Shown piece after piece: positions 42,090-50,040 of a stretch of 50,052 nt of DNA. Source of the stretch: Jiangella anatolica (lineage in GTDB: Bacteria > Actinomycetota > Actinomycetes > Jiangellales > Jiangellaceae); the NCBI RefSeq assembly GCF_003236295.1, contig NZ_POTW01000047.1, forward strand, positions 1 through 50,052, read 5' to 3'. The translations under genes were made by a program, and so were the position numbers. A model generated the notes under the pieces. The model made no database searches, was not told where the DNA came from, and saw only the letters and a list, made by a program, of their open reading frames with translations. Each line of letters starts with the position of its first letter. Position 1 is the first letter of the stretch.

Positions 42090-43109
42090 TCAGCCGAGCG
42101 CGTCGACGGCGGCGTCGACGTACTGCATCATCGACGTCGGGCCGCCGAACATCCACAGCGAGTCGGGCAGCCGGGCGACGTTGCCGGACTGCACGAACGG
42201 CAGCGACTCCCAGATCGCGTTGCCGGCCAGGTTGTCGGCGAAGGCGTCGCCGCCGTCGTTGTCGTTGGCCATGTACCAGAAGCGCGTCTCGGCCGGCAGC
42301 GCCGTCAGTCCCTCGACGTCGGTCTGGGCCAGGCCGTACACCGGGTCGCCCTCGAGCTGCCACGGGTTCTCCAGGCCGATCTCCTCGAACACGTCGGAGA
42401 CCAGCGAGCCCGGCGCGAAAGGACGGATGCTGACGCTGCCGGCGTCGACCCAGCCGTCGGCGAACGCGACCGGGCTGCCGGCGGCGCCGGCCTCCTCGAC
42501 CGCCGCCCGGCCCTCCTCGATCTTCTCGTCGAACTGGTCGCGCAGGCCCTCGGCGCGGTCCTCGGTGCCGGTCAGCTCGGCGATGAGGTCGAGGTTGGCG
42601 AACATCTGCCCGATGTTGTCCTGCACGTCGCCGCCCGGCATGACGACGACCGGCGTCGTGGCCTCGACCTGCTCGATCGCGCCCTCGATCAGGCTGTCGG
42701 TGACGATGACGAGGTCGACGTCGAGGGTGGCGAGGGTGTCCATGCTCGGCTCGCCGCGGGTGCCGATGTCGGTGACGGTGTCGTCGAGCGGCGCGCCGCT
42801 GACCCAGTTCTCGTAGCCCTGGATGTCGGACACGCCGACCGGCATGACGCCGAGCGAGACGAGGTTCTCGACGGCGTTCCACTCGGTGGCCGCCACCCGC
42901 ACCGCGGGCTCCTCCAGCGTGACCTCCACGCCGCGGGCGTCGGTGACGGTGATCGGCCCGCCGGCGTCGCCGGAGCCGCCGGCGTCCTCGGAGTCGCCGG
43001 TCGAGGCCGCCTCCGTCGGGTCGTCGGACGCGTCCTCCGTCGTGCCGCAGGCGGTGGCGAGCAGCACGAACGCGACGGACAGGCCCGCGAGGGCGCGCGC
43101 TCTTCTCAT
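42090..43109 (-). CDS. Siderophore-binding lipoprotein (FepB/FhuD class)
   Basis: This 339-aa substrate-binding protein of the iron-complex ABC importer begins with a lipoprotein signal (RALAGLSVAFVLLATACG), whose Cys would be lipidated, and an acidic Ser/Asp-rich linker. The periplasmic-binding fold has the typical VAATEWNAVENLVSLGVMPVGV first module and LDVDLVIVTDSLIEGAIEQVE. ATG 43109 is chosen because the signal peptide starts there; the longer frame adds 38 Pro-rich residues. It lies 34 bp after the ATPase gene. Ligand specificity (ferric siderophore) is inferred from the operon. Confidence 0.93.
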   Translation of the reverse strand: MRRARALAGLSVAFVLLATACGTTEDASDDPTEAASTGDSEDAGGSGDAGGPITVTDARGVEVTLEEPAVRVAATEWNAVENLVSLGVMPVGVSDIQGYENWVSGAPLDDTVTDIGTRGEPSMDTLATLDVDLVIVTDSLIEGAIEQVEATTPVVVMPGGDVQDNIGQMFANLDLIAELTGTEDRAEGLRDQFDEKIEEGRAAVEEAGAAGSPVAFADGWVDAGSVSIRPFAPGSLVSDVFEEIGLENPWQLEGDPVYGLAQTDVEGLTALPAETRFWYMANDNDGGDAFADNLAGNAIWESLPFVQSGNVARLPDSLWMFGGPTSMMQYVDAAVDALG

Positions 43110-43143
43110 GATGATGTACCTCGTGATCGGTGTGGGAACGGGA

Positions 43144-43980
43144 TCAGGCGGTCGCGCGCGACCGGACGTCGTTGTGCCGGCCGACGGCGCGGGTGGAGAT
43201 GCGCCCGTCGACGGGGTCGACATGGACGTCGACGCGGATGCCGTAGGCGCGGGTCAGGTTCTCGGTGGTGAGCACCTCGTGCGGCGGGCCGTCCGCGGTG
43301 ACCGTCCCGCCCTCGAGCAGCAGCACGCGGTCGGCGACGGCGGCCGCCTGGTCGAGGTCGTGCAGCACGAGGCCGACGCCGATGCCGTGGTCGTCGGCCA
43401 GTTCGCGCACGACGTCGAGGATCTCGATCTGGTAGCGCAGGTCGAGGAACGTGGTCGGCTCGTCCAGCAGCAGCAGGCCGGTGTCCTGCGCGAGGCAACT
43501 GGCCAGCCACACCCGCTGCGCCTGTCCGCCGGACAGCGCCTGCACCGGCCGGTCGGCCAGCGCCTCGATGCCGGTGAGCGTCATGGCCCGGGCGATGGCC
43601 GCCTCGGCGCCGGGGTCGCGGCCGCTCCAGCGGGCGCGGTGCGGGTGCCGTCCGTACTCGACCAGCTCGCGGACCGAGAGCCCGCCCGGCGTGCTGCGGC
43701 TCTGCGCCAGCAGGGTGACGCGGCGGGCCAGCTCGCGCGGGTCCAGGCTCAGCACGTCGGTGCCGTCGTGGAAGCTGATCTCGCCGGCCTGGGGGAGATG
43801 GAGCCGGGCCAGCGCCCGCAGCAGCGTGGACTTGCCGCTGCCGTTCGGCCCGATGAGCGCCGTGACCACGCCGCACTCCAGCTCGATCGAGGCCGCCCGC
43901 ACGACGACGTCGCGCCCGTACGCGAGGTCGACCCCGCGCGCAGCGAGCCCGTCGACGGGCAGAGGGGGCGAAATGGTCAC
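43144..43980 (-). CDS. Siderophore ABC transporter ATPase (FepC/FhuC class)
   Basis: This 278-aa ATPase energises ferric-siderophore import. Walker A GPNGSGKSTLL, Q-loop TLLAQSRSTPGGLSV, signature LSGGQAQRVWLA, Walker B LLLLDEPTTFLD and the H-loop VLHDLDQAA are all present. I choose GTG 43980, because the frame to 44016 would place the iron box at 43991-44009 inside the coding sequence. It is the first gene of a four-gene run: ATPase, lipoprotein, fused permease, deazaflavin-dependent protein. Iron repression through a DtxR/IdeR protein is predicted. Confidence 0.94.
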   Translation of the reverse strand: MTISPPLPVDGLAARGVDLAYGRDVVVRAASIELECGVVTALIGPNGSGKSTLLRALARLHLPQAGEISFHDGTDVLSLDPRELARRVTLLAQSRSTPGGLSVRELVEYGRHPHRARWSGRDPGAEAAIARAMTLTGIEALADRPVQALSGGQAQRVWLASCLAQDTGLLLLDEPTTFLDLRYQIEILDVVRELADDHGIGVGLVLHDLDQAAAVADRVLLLEGGTVTADGPPHEVLTTENLTRAYGIRVDVHVDPVDGRISTRAVGRHNDVRSRATA

Positions 43981-43990
43981 CGCGCCAACG

Positions 43991-44009
43991 TAAGGTACGC
44001 CTAAGCTAA
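43991..44009 (-). promoter_or_regulatory. DtxR/IdeR iron box
   Basis: On the minus strand the site reads TTAGCTTAGGCGTACCTTA, agreeing at 15 of 19 positions with the DtxR/IdeR consensus TTAGGTTAGGCTAACCTAA. It lies 10 bp before GTG 43980, over the expected transcription start, suiting iron-dependent repression of the siderophore importer. Confidence 0.85.
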
Positions 44010-44065
44010 ATCGCAACCCGCGGCGGTGGCGGATACGTCACGTTCGCGCGTCCCGCCGCGCTGCC

Positions 44066-44071
44066 TAGACT
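44066..44071 (+). promoter_or_regulatory. -10 box of probable leaderless promoter (hydroxyacyl-CoA dehydrogenase)
   Basis: TAGACT ends 6 nt before ATG 44078, with no ribosome-binding site. Confidence 0.5.
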
Positions 44072-44077
44072 CGCCGC

Positions 44078-45637
44078 ATGACTGTGCGGATCGCCAGGGT
44101 GGGCGTCGTCGGGCTGGGGACGATGGGCGCGGGCATCGCGGAGGTGTTCGCGCGGGCCGGCCTCGACGTCGTCGGCGTGGAGCGCGACGACGCGGCGCTC
44201 GCGGCCGGGCGCGGCCACCTCGACGCGTCGACCGGCCGGGCCGTGAAGCGAGGCAAGCTCACGGCCGAGGAGCAGGCGGCGCTGGCCGGCCGGATCGCGT
44301 TCACCACCGATCTCGCCGCGCTGGCCGACGCCGACCTCGTCGTCGAGGCGGTACCGGAGCGGCTGGACCTCAAGCGCGACCTGTTCGGCCGGCTCGACGG
44401 CATCGTCCGGGCCGACGCCGTCCTCGCGACCAACACGTCCTCGCTGTCGGTGACGGAGATCGGCGTCGCGGTGTCGCACCCGGAGCGGGTCGTCGGCATG
44501 CACTTCTTCAACCCGGCGCCGGTGCAAGACCTGATCGAGGTCGTGCGCACGGTGGTGACCGGGCCGGAGGTCGCCGACGCCGTCACCGAGCTCGCGCGGC
44601 GGCTCGGCAAGACGCCGGTGGCCTGTGGCGACCGGGCCGGGTTCGTCACGAACGCGCTGCTGTTCGGGTACCTGAACCGGGCGGCGGCGATGTACGAGAG
44701 CGGGCACGCGTCGCGCGAGGACATCGACGCGGCGACGACGGCGGGGCTGGGCTACCCGATGGGCCCGCTGGCGCTGCTGGACCTGATCGGACTCGACACC
44801 GCGCAGGAGATCCTGGCGACGATGTACCGGCAGGGCCGCAACCGGCTGCACGCGCCGGCCCCCGTCCTGGGCGAGCTCGTGACGCTGGGGTTCCTCGGCC
44901 GCAAGTCCGGTCGCGGCTTCTACGACTACTCGGTGGACGACGGTGTCGGCGCGGGGTCCGCTGTGGTTCCTCCTGATGCCCACCGGGTCCGCCGCGTCGG
45001 ATTCCGCGACCCCGCGTCGGCCGGGACGCTCCCGGACGCGCTGGCCAAGGCCGGCCACGACGTCGTCCTCGACGGGGCCGACGTCGATGTCCTCGTCGCG
45101 CCGGGCGACCCCGAGACGTTCGCCCGGCTCGGCGCCGAGGCCGGTCCCGGCGCCGTGCTGGTGGCCCTCGGCGACGGCCCGGTCGTCGCGGCGGCCGCCG
45201 CCAGCGGCCGGCCCGCGGACGTCGTCGGACTGCACCTGGCCGGGCCGTCCGGCGCCGTCGCCGAGGTCGTCCGCACCGTCGTCTCCGCCCCTGGCGCCGT
45301 GGACACCGTCGCCGGCCTCGCGACCTCCGCCGGGCTGACCACCGTCGTCTGCGCCGACCGCGCCGGGTTCGTCGTCGACGCGCTGCTGGTGCCCTACCTC
45401 AACGACGCCGTCACGATGCTGGAGACCGGGTACGCCTCGGCCGCCGACGTCGACACCGCGATGCGGCTGGGCTGCCGGCTGCCGGCCGGTCCGTTCGAGC
45501 TGCTGGACGGGCTCGGACCGGCCGCCGCGCTGGCGACGCTGGAGCGGCTGCAGGCCGAGGTCCGCGAGCCCGGCCTGGCGCCGTCGCCGCTGCTCAGGCA
45601 GCTGGCGACGACCGGCCTGCGGTTCGCCGACCTCTGA
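44078..45637 (+). CDS. 3-hydroxyacyl-CoA dehydrogenase
   Basis: This 519-aa enzyme oxidises 3-hydroxyacyl-CoA with NAD. The N-terminal Rossmann fold starts GVVGLGTMGAGIAEVFARAG; NTSSLSV, HPERVVGMHFFNPAP (catalytic His-Glu region) and DRAGFVTNALLFGYLNRA with GYPMGPLALLDLIGLD mark the first C-domain. After residue 285 a degenerate second copy follows: a reduced Rossmann-like stretch without GxGxxG, then ADRAGFVVDALLVPYLNDA and GCRLPAGPFELLDGLG. This duplicated C-domain resembles PaaH-type enzymes. ATG is 6 nt after TAGACT. The STAND gene follows after one base. Confidence 0.92.
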   Translation: MTVRIARVGVVGLGTMGAGIAEVFARAGLDVVGVERDDAALAAGRGHLDASTGRAVKRGKLTAEEQAALAGRIAFTTDLAALADADLVVEAVPERLDLKRDLFGRLDGIVRADAVLATNTSSLSVTEIGVAVSHPERVVGMHFFNPAPVQDLIEVVRTVVTGPEVADAVTELARRLGKTPVACGDRAGFVTNALLFGYLNRAAAMYESGHASREDIDAATTAGLGYPMGPLALLDLIGLDTAQEILATMYRQGRNRLHAPAPVLGELVTLGFLGRKSGRGFYDYSVDDGVGAGSAVVPPDAHRVRRVGFRDPASAGTLPDALAKAGHDVVLDGADVDVLVAPGDPETFARLGAEAGPGAVLVALGDGPVVAAAAASGRPADVVGLHLAGPSGAVAEVVRTVVSAPGAVDTVAGLATSAGLTTVVCADRAGFVVDALLVPYLNDAVTMLETGYASAADVDTAMRLGCRLPAGPFELLDGLGPAAALATLERLQAEVREPGLAPSPLLRQLATTGLRFADL

Positions 45638-45638
45638 C

Positions 45639-48293
45639 ATGGGGGAGCGACGCCCGCAGGCGGTCGGCCTGTGGACCCTCGACGACCTGGCGGCGGGGCT
45701 GGCCCGGCTGCGGGTGTGGGCCGGCTCGCCGTCGTTCAGCGAGATCACCCGCCGGGTCGCGGCGCACCGCGTCGCTCGCGGAGTGCGCGGCGGCGCCGCA
45801 CAGCCGGGCCGGGTCACCGTCTACGACGCGTTCCAGCCGGGCCGGCGGCGGGTGGACGCGGAGCTGGTCGGCGACATCGTCGCCGCGCTCGGGCTGTCGG
45901 AGTCCGAGGCGCTGACCTGGCGGCTGGCCGCGGGCCGGGCGATGGGCGCGGTGCCGGAACAGCTCGTGCCGGTCTCCGCGACGGTCGCCGAGCCGGTGCC
46001 GGAGTTCACCGGGCGCGGCCGTGAGCTCGTCGCGATCGCCGACGCCCGGGCCGACGCCGTCACGCTGATCACCGGCATGGCCGGCGTCGGCAAGACCGAG
46101 CTGGCCCTGCGCGCCGCCGCGGTCCTTCGGTCGCGGACCCCGGGCCTCGCGACGCTGTTCGTCGATCTGCGCGGGTTCGAGCCGGACGGTGCGCCGCTCA
46201 CGCCCGGGTCGGTGCTGGTGGCGATGCTGCGGCTGCTGGGCGAGGACGATCCGCGCTGGCGAGCCGACGCCCCAGAGGCGCTGGCTGTGCAGTGCCGGCG
46301 GCGGCTCGCGGACCGGCCGCACCTCGTCGTCCTCGACAACGCCGGGGGCGAGGAGCAGCTGGCGCCGCTGCTCGCGGCCACCACACCGGCCCGGGTCCTC
46401 GTGACCAGCCGGCTCGCGCTGCCCGGCCTGGACGAGGCCGTCCGTGGGCGCGGCGGCCCGCAGCGGATCGGGCTGGAGCCGTTCACCGACGCCGAGTCGC
46501 TGGAGCTGTTCCGGACCATGGCCGGCGCCGAGCGGGTGGACGCCGAGCCGGAGGCCGCGCTCGAGATCGCCCGCGCCGACGGCCGGCTGCCGCTAGCGCT
46601 GGGCATCACGGCCCGGCGGATCGCGGCTCGTCCGGACTGGACCCTGGCCGAGCTCGCCCATCCGCTGCGCAAGCGGCTCGACGGGCTGCGCCTGGAGCCG
46701 GACGTGGACACGTCGCTGGCGCTGTCGTACCGCGGCCTGCCCCGCGACGACCAGCGGTTCGTCCGGCTGCTCCCGCTGCATCCCGGCCAGCACCTGGACG
46801 CGCCGGCCGCCGCGGCGCTGGCCGGCATCGACGTCGAGGCGGCGGCCGACCGGCTGGCGGAGCTCGCCGACCAGCACCTGGTCCGCCGCAGCGCTCCCGG
46901 CACCTTCGGCCTGCATGACCTCGTCCGGGCCCAGCTCGTCGCCGCCTCGCTCGACGAGGACCGGCCGGCGGAGCGGTCGGCGGCCGTCGCGCGGCTCTTC
47001 GACCACTACCGGCTGGCGGTCGCGCGCATGGCGCAGGAGCTGGAGCAGCTGGGCCCGGCGCTGGCCGGGCTGCCGCTGCTCCCGGCCGACCCTCCGGACG
47101 GCGGCCCGCGACCGTCCGCCGTCGCCGCCCCGGCGGACCGGGCGGCGGCGGTCGCCTGGCTGGACGCCAAGGCCGCCGCGCTGGTCGCGCTGATCCAGGA
47201 CGAGTACGCCTCCGAGCACGCCGAGGCGACGGTGGCGCTGGTCCTGCTGCTCACGCCGTACCTGAACCTGCGCACCGACCTGCAAGTGGTGCTCGACCTG
47301 CACCTGCGCGCCCGCGACGCCGCCGAGCGATACGGCGACCCGGTCGTCGTCGCGGCGACCGAGCGGAACATCGGGGGCACCTGGCTGCGGATCGGCGACA
47401 TGGAGGCGGGACGCCGGCACCTCGCGGCGGCGGCCGAGCTGTTCGGCGGCGTCGGCCACGAGCTCGGGCTCGCGCAGGCGCTGAACTCGCTGGCGATCGT
47501 GCACGCCGAGACAGGGGACTTCGCCGCCGCCGTCGAGGGGTTCCGAACGGCGCGCGACATCTACCAGCGGCACGGCGAGGAGCGCCGGGCCCGGATGACG
47601 GCGGACAACCTGGCGGTCACGCAGCAGCACACCGGCCAGCTCGAGGAGGGGCTGGCCCACTTCGAGAAGGAGGTCGCGATCTGCCGGCGCAACGGCGAAC
47701 GCGACCAGGAGGTGATGGTGCTGACCAACGCGGCGGCGTTCTGCCTGCAGCTCGGCCGGTTCGCCGACGCGCGCCACCACTCCGAGCGGGGCGTGGAGCT
47801 GGCCCTGGAGATCGGCGACCGGATGGGCGCGGCCTATCACGGGCACTGCCTGAGCGAGGCGCTGGCCGCGCTGGGCGAGTTCGACGCGGCCGAGCGGCGC
47901 CTGCAGGACGCGCTCGAGCTCGCGCGAGAGCTGGGTGACCGCGGGCTGGAGGCTCGGCTGCACAGCGCCGCCGGCGTGGCCGCTCGCTACCGCGGCGACC
48001 TCGACGAGGCCGAGCGGGCGTTCACCGCCGCCCGTGACCTCGCCGCGGAGCTGTCCGATCCGATCCGCACCGCGGTCGCGGACGAGGGCCTGGCCGCAGT
48101 GCGGTGTGCGCGCGGCGACCGCGAGGGTGCCCGCGAGGTCTGGGCCCGGACCGGTGAGAGCTACCGGTCGGCGTCGGAACCGTCCGCTCGCCGCGTCCTC
48201 GATCATCTGGCGCAGCTCGACGCCGGGGCGGACTGCGGCTGCGCGCGGCCGGACGCGCCACTGGTCGTCGAGCGCGGCCTCACCAGGGTCTGA
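45639..48293 (+). CDS. STAND NTPase with TPR repeats, putative signalling regulator
   Basis: This 884-aa cytoplasmic protein has an N-terminal helical region of about 100 residues resembling a helix-turn-helix (LRVWAGSPSFSEITRRVAAHR, VGDIVAALGLSESEALTW), an NB-ARC-type NTPase with P-loop GMAGVGKTELAL (about 147-154) and Walker B HLVVLDNAGGEEQL, a winged-helix region, and about seven TPR-like repeats (about 560-860: ERNIGGTWLRIGDMEAGRRHLAAA, ADNLAVTQQHTGQLEEGL). This matches the actinobacterial AfsR-like/STAND regulator class without a SARP domain. It starts one base after the dehydrogenase stop, an odd pairing, and is followed 142 bp later by a tiny secreted peptide gene. Ligand unknown. Confidence 0.9.
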   Translation: MGERRPQAVGLWTLDDLAAGLARLRVWAGSPSFSEITRRVAAHRVARGVRGGAAQPGRVTVYDAFQPGRRRVDAELVGDIVAALGLSESEALTWRLAAGRAMGAVPEQLVPVSATVAEPVPEFTGRGRELVAIADARADAVTLITGMAGVGKTELALRAAAVLRSRTPGLATLFVDLRGFEPDGAPLTPGSVLVAMLRLLGEDDPRWRADAPEALAVQCRRRLADRPHLVVLDNAGGEEQLAPLLAATTPARVLVTSRLALPGLDEAVRGRGGPQRIGLEPFTDAESLELFRTMAGAERVDAEPEAALEIARADGRLPLALGITARRIAARPDWTLAELAHPLRKRLDGLRLEPDVDTSLALSYRGLPRDDQRFVRLLPLHPGQHLDAPAAAALAGIDVEAAADRLAELADQHLVRRSAPGTFGLHDLVRAQLVAASLDEDRPAERSAAVARLFDHYRLAVARMAQELEQLGPALAGLPLLPADPPDGGPRPSAVAAPADRAAAVAWLDAKAAALVALIQDEYASEHAEATVALVLLLTPYLNLRTDLQVVLDLHLRARDAAERYGDPVVVAATERNIGGTWLRIGDMEAGRRHLAAAAELFGGVGHELGLAQALNSLAIVHAETGDFAAAVEGFRTARDIYQRHGEERRARMTADNLAVTQQHTGQLEEGLAHFEKEVAICRRNGERDQEVMVLTNAAAFCLQLGRFADARHHSERGVELALEIGDRMGAAYHGHCLSEALAALGEFDAAERRLQDALELARELGDRGLEARLHSAAGVAARYRGDLDEAERAFTAARDLAAELSDPIRTAVADEGLAAVRCARGDREGAREVWARTGESYRSASEPSARRVLDHLAQLDAGADCGCARPDAPLVVERGLTRV

Positions 48294-48435
48294 CCCCGCC
48301 GCCGTTCGGGGTCGTTCGGGAATCGCCCGATCGGCGCCGAACCGGGCGGAGCGGCGCGGCGTCGTCCCTACCGTTGCGATGCCGGCGCCGCCCTGGCACC
48401 GGCGAATCCGCTGTCCGCAGTCGAAGGGGAATGAC

Positions 48436-48609
48436 ATGAAGAAGCGCATGGTGATGACGCTGGCCACGCTCGGCGTCGTGGCCGCGGCCTCGGTGGGCGC
48501 GACGATGCCGGCGAGCGCGTCCAGCTACTCGGGGTACAAGGACGCGCTCGGCTTCACCTACGTGTTCAAGGACGGCCAGCTCTACCTGGTCAGCTACTCG
48601 CCCAACTGA
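48436..48609 (+). CDS. Small secreted peptide, 57 aa, unknown
   Basis: This short gene has a textbook signal peptide: MKKRMVM, hydrophobic TLATLGVVAAASVGATM, then PASASS with cleavage expected after ASA. The mature peptide is about 29 residues, aromatic-rich and uncharged overall (YSGYKDALGFTYVF, YLVSYSPN), with no cysteine. ATG 48436 has AAGGGGA about 6 nt upstream. A 15-bp stem terminator follows 12 bp after the stop, so this is a discrete transcript. It lies just downstream of the STAND/TPR gene. No family recognised; a signalling or surface peptide is possible. Confidence 0.78.
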   Translation: MKKRMVMTLATLGVVAAASVGATMPASASSYSGYKDALGFTYVFKDGQLYLVSYSPN

Positions 48610-48621
48610 CGGGCACATCGA

Positions 48622-48668
48622 TCGACGGGGAGTCGCCGGCGCTCGGGGGATGTGCGACTCCCCGTCGA
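48622..48668. terminator. 15-bp stem-loop after the small peptide gene
   Basis: TCGACGGGGAGTCGC (48622-48636) pairs perfectly with GCGACTCCCCGTCGA (48654-48668) around a 17-nt loop. There is no T-tract. Confidence 0.65.
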
Positions 48669-48711
48669 AGGCTCGGTGAACGACGGGCGACGCATCCTGG
48701 TGCACTCCGGA

Positions 48712-48717
48712 TATTCT
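48712..48717 (+). promoter_or_regulatory. -10 box upstream of the secreted nuclease
   Basis: TATTCT is a good -10 hexamer about 40 bp before ATG 48760, leaving a short leader that contains AGGAGG. No convincing -35 is seen, although TTGACA overlaps the box on its downstream side (48717-48722). Confidence 0.4.
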
Positions 48718-48759
48718 TGACAGTCTTGGTGACACCTGGCCAATCAGGAGGTCACCACC

Positions 48760-49380
48760 ATGCGCCGAGCCGTCCTCACCCTCCTCGCGACCCTCGCCGT
48801 CCTCGTCGGGCTGGTCAGCGCCGCCCACGCCTACCCGCCGGATCCGCCGTCGCCGTCGGAGTCGGCCAGCCAGCTCGCCGATCTCACCGTCGCGCCGCCC
48901 GGCTCCAGCGACGGCTACTCACGTGACCGGTTCCCGCACTGGAGCCCCGCCGAAGGGACCTGCAACACCCGCGAGACGGTGCTGGTCCGCGACGGATCCG
49001 GCGTCATGACCGGCGCCGACTGCTACCCGACCGCGGGCCGGTGGTACAGCGTCTACGACCAGGTCTGGATCGAGGAGCCGGGTGACGTCTCCGTCGACCA
49101 CATGGTGCCGCTGGCCAACGCCTGGCGCTCCGGCGCCAGTTCGTGGACCGAGGACCGGCGCGAGGACTTCGCGAACGACCTCGCTCGCGGCCAGCTGATC
49201 GCCGTCACCGCGTCCAGCAACAGCTCCAAGGGTGACAGCGACCCATCGGAGTGGAAGCCGGCGAACCAGGACTGGTGGTGCTACTACGCCCGGCACTGGA
49301 CCGACGTGAAGTACGACTGGGACCTCACCGTCACCAGCGCGGAGAAGGCGGCATTGCACCAGATGTTGGGCACTTGCTGA
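48760..49380 (+). CDS. Secreted HNH/DUF1524-like nuclease
   Basis: This 206-aa exported protein has a signal peptide (AVLTLLATLAVLVGLVSAAHA) and a C-terminal HNH domain of the GmrSD/DUF1524 type: VSVDHMVPLANAWRSGA (Asp113/His114) and the later TASSNSSKGDSDPSEW with the conserved Asn and Lys-Gly-Asp-xx-Pro. Three of the four cysteines outside the signal (TCNTRE, ADCYP, WWCYY, GTC end) could pair, fitting an extracellular enzyme. AGGAGG lies 8 nt before ATG 48760. Probable roles are extracellular DNA degradation or nutrient scavenging. The next gene's promoter overlaps its stop codon. Confidence 0.9.
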   Translation: MRRAVLTLLATLAVLVGLVSAAHAYPPDPPSPSESASQLADLTVAPPGSSDGYSRDRFPHWSPAEGTCNTRETVLVRDGSGVMTGADCYPTAGRWYSVYDQVWIEEPGDVSVDHMVPLANAWRSGASSWTEDRREDFANDLARGQLIAVTASSNSSKGDSDPSEWKPANQDWWCYYARHWTDVKYDWDLTVTSAEKAALHQMLGTC

Positions 49381-49405
49381 CAATCCGGTCCCGTCACGCT
49401 ATAAA
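49377..49405 (+). promoter_or_regulatory. Sigma-70-type promoter for the Pro/Thr-repeat protein
   Basis: CTGACA (-35, 49377-49382) and TATAAA (-10, 49400-49405) are separated by exactly 17 bp. The -35 overlaps the nuclease stop codon. This is the closest match to a housekeeping promoter that I noticed in the window. Confidence 0.65.
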
Positions 49406-49458
49406 GCTGTGGGCCGCCTCGTCGTCTGCGGCCTCACACCGTTGCGTCGGGGGGCGTC

Positions 49459-50040
49459 GTGCGTGGACTTCGGCTGCTGCCGGCGGGGCTGGCCGCGCTG
49501 CTGCTGACCGTCGCCCCGGCCGAGGCCCAGGCGGCCGGCTGCGGCGGGTTCGGCGACGACCTGACCGGCAGCGACGCGATCAGCGCGTCGCTCTCCGACG
49601 ACGGCACCCGGCTCAGCGTCGGGGTTCGTGACGAGCGCTACTCGATCACAGCGGTGGGGGTGCGCGGCGGGCCCGACCACCGCGTCTACACCGACCCGCC
49701 GTTCACCGGGTTGACGGCGCCGGCCCTGCCCAACGGCCGGGCGCGCGAGATCGCCGACTGGTTCGTCTGCGGCGCCCGCGTCGCCGCAGAGCCGCCATCG
49801 CCGACACCCACGCCCACACCGACGCCCACACCGACGCCGACGCCCACACCGACGCCGACGCCGACTCCCACGCCGACGCCCGCGCCCGCCCCGACGTCGT
49901 TCCCGGTGCCCACCGCGATCCCGGCCGGCGGCTCGGCGGGCGACGACTCCGGTGTCTCGGCGCCGTACGCCATCCTCGTGATCGCCGGCGGGGCGGCCGC
50001 GGCCGGCTGGGCGCTGATCAGGAGCCGGCGTGCCGGCTGA
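49459..50040 (+). CDS. Cell-surface protein with Pro-Thr repeat stalk
   Basis: This 193-aa protein has a signal peptide (LLPAGLAALLLTVAPAEAQA), a folded domain of about 90 residues with two cysteines (GCGGFGD, FVCGAR), a stalk of about 17 Pro-Thr dipeptides (about residues 113-148, coded by 6-bp repeats at about 49797-49890), and a C-terminal membrane helix (YAILVIAGGAAAAGWALI) followed by RSRRAG. The tail looks like a membrane anchor, but no LPXTG sortase motif is seen. GTG 49459 follows a strong promoter. The Pro-Thr stalk would hold the domain away from the membrane. Function unknown. Confidence 0.85.
   Translation: MRGLRLLPAGLAALLLTVAPAEAQAAGCGGFGDDLTGSDAISASLSDDGTRLSVGVRDERYSITAVGVRGGPDHRVYTDPPFTGLTAPALPNGRAREIADWFVCGARVAAEPPSPTPTPTPTPTPTPTPTPTPTPTPTPTPAPAPTSFPVPTAIPAGGSAGDDSGVSAPYAILVIAGGAAAAGWALIRSRRAG

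Noticed and set aside
49686-49973. Minus-strand frame with Gly-Val repeats
   Set aside because: It is the complement of the Pro-Thr stalk codons in the plus-strand surface protein, which has a signal peptide, a promoter and a membrane anchor.
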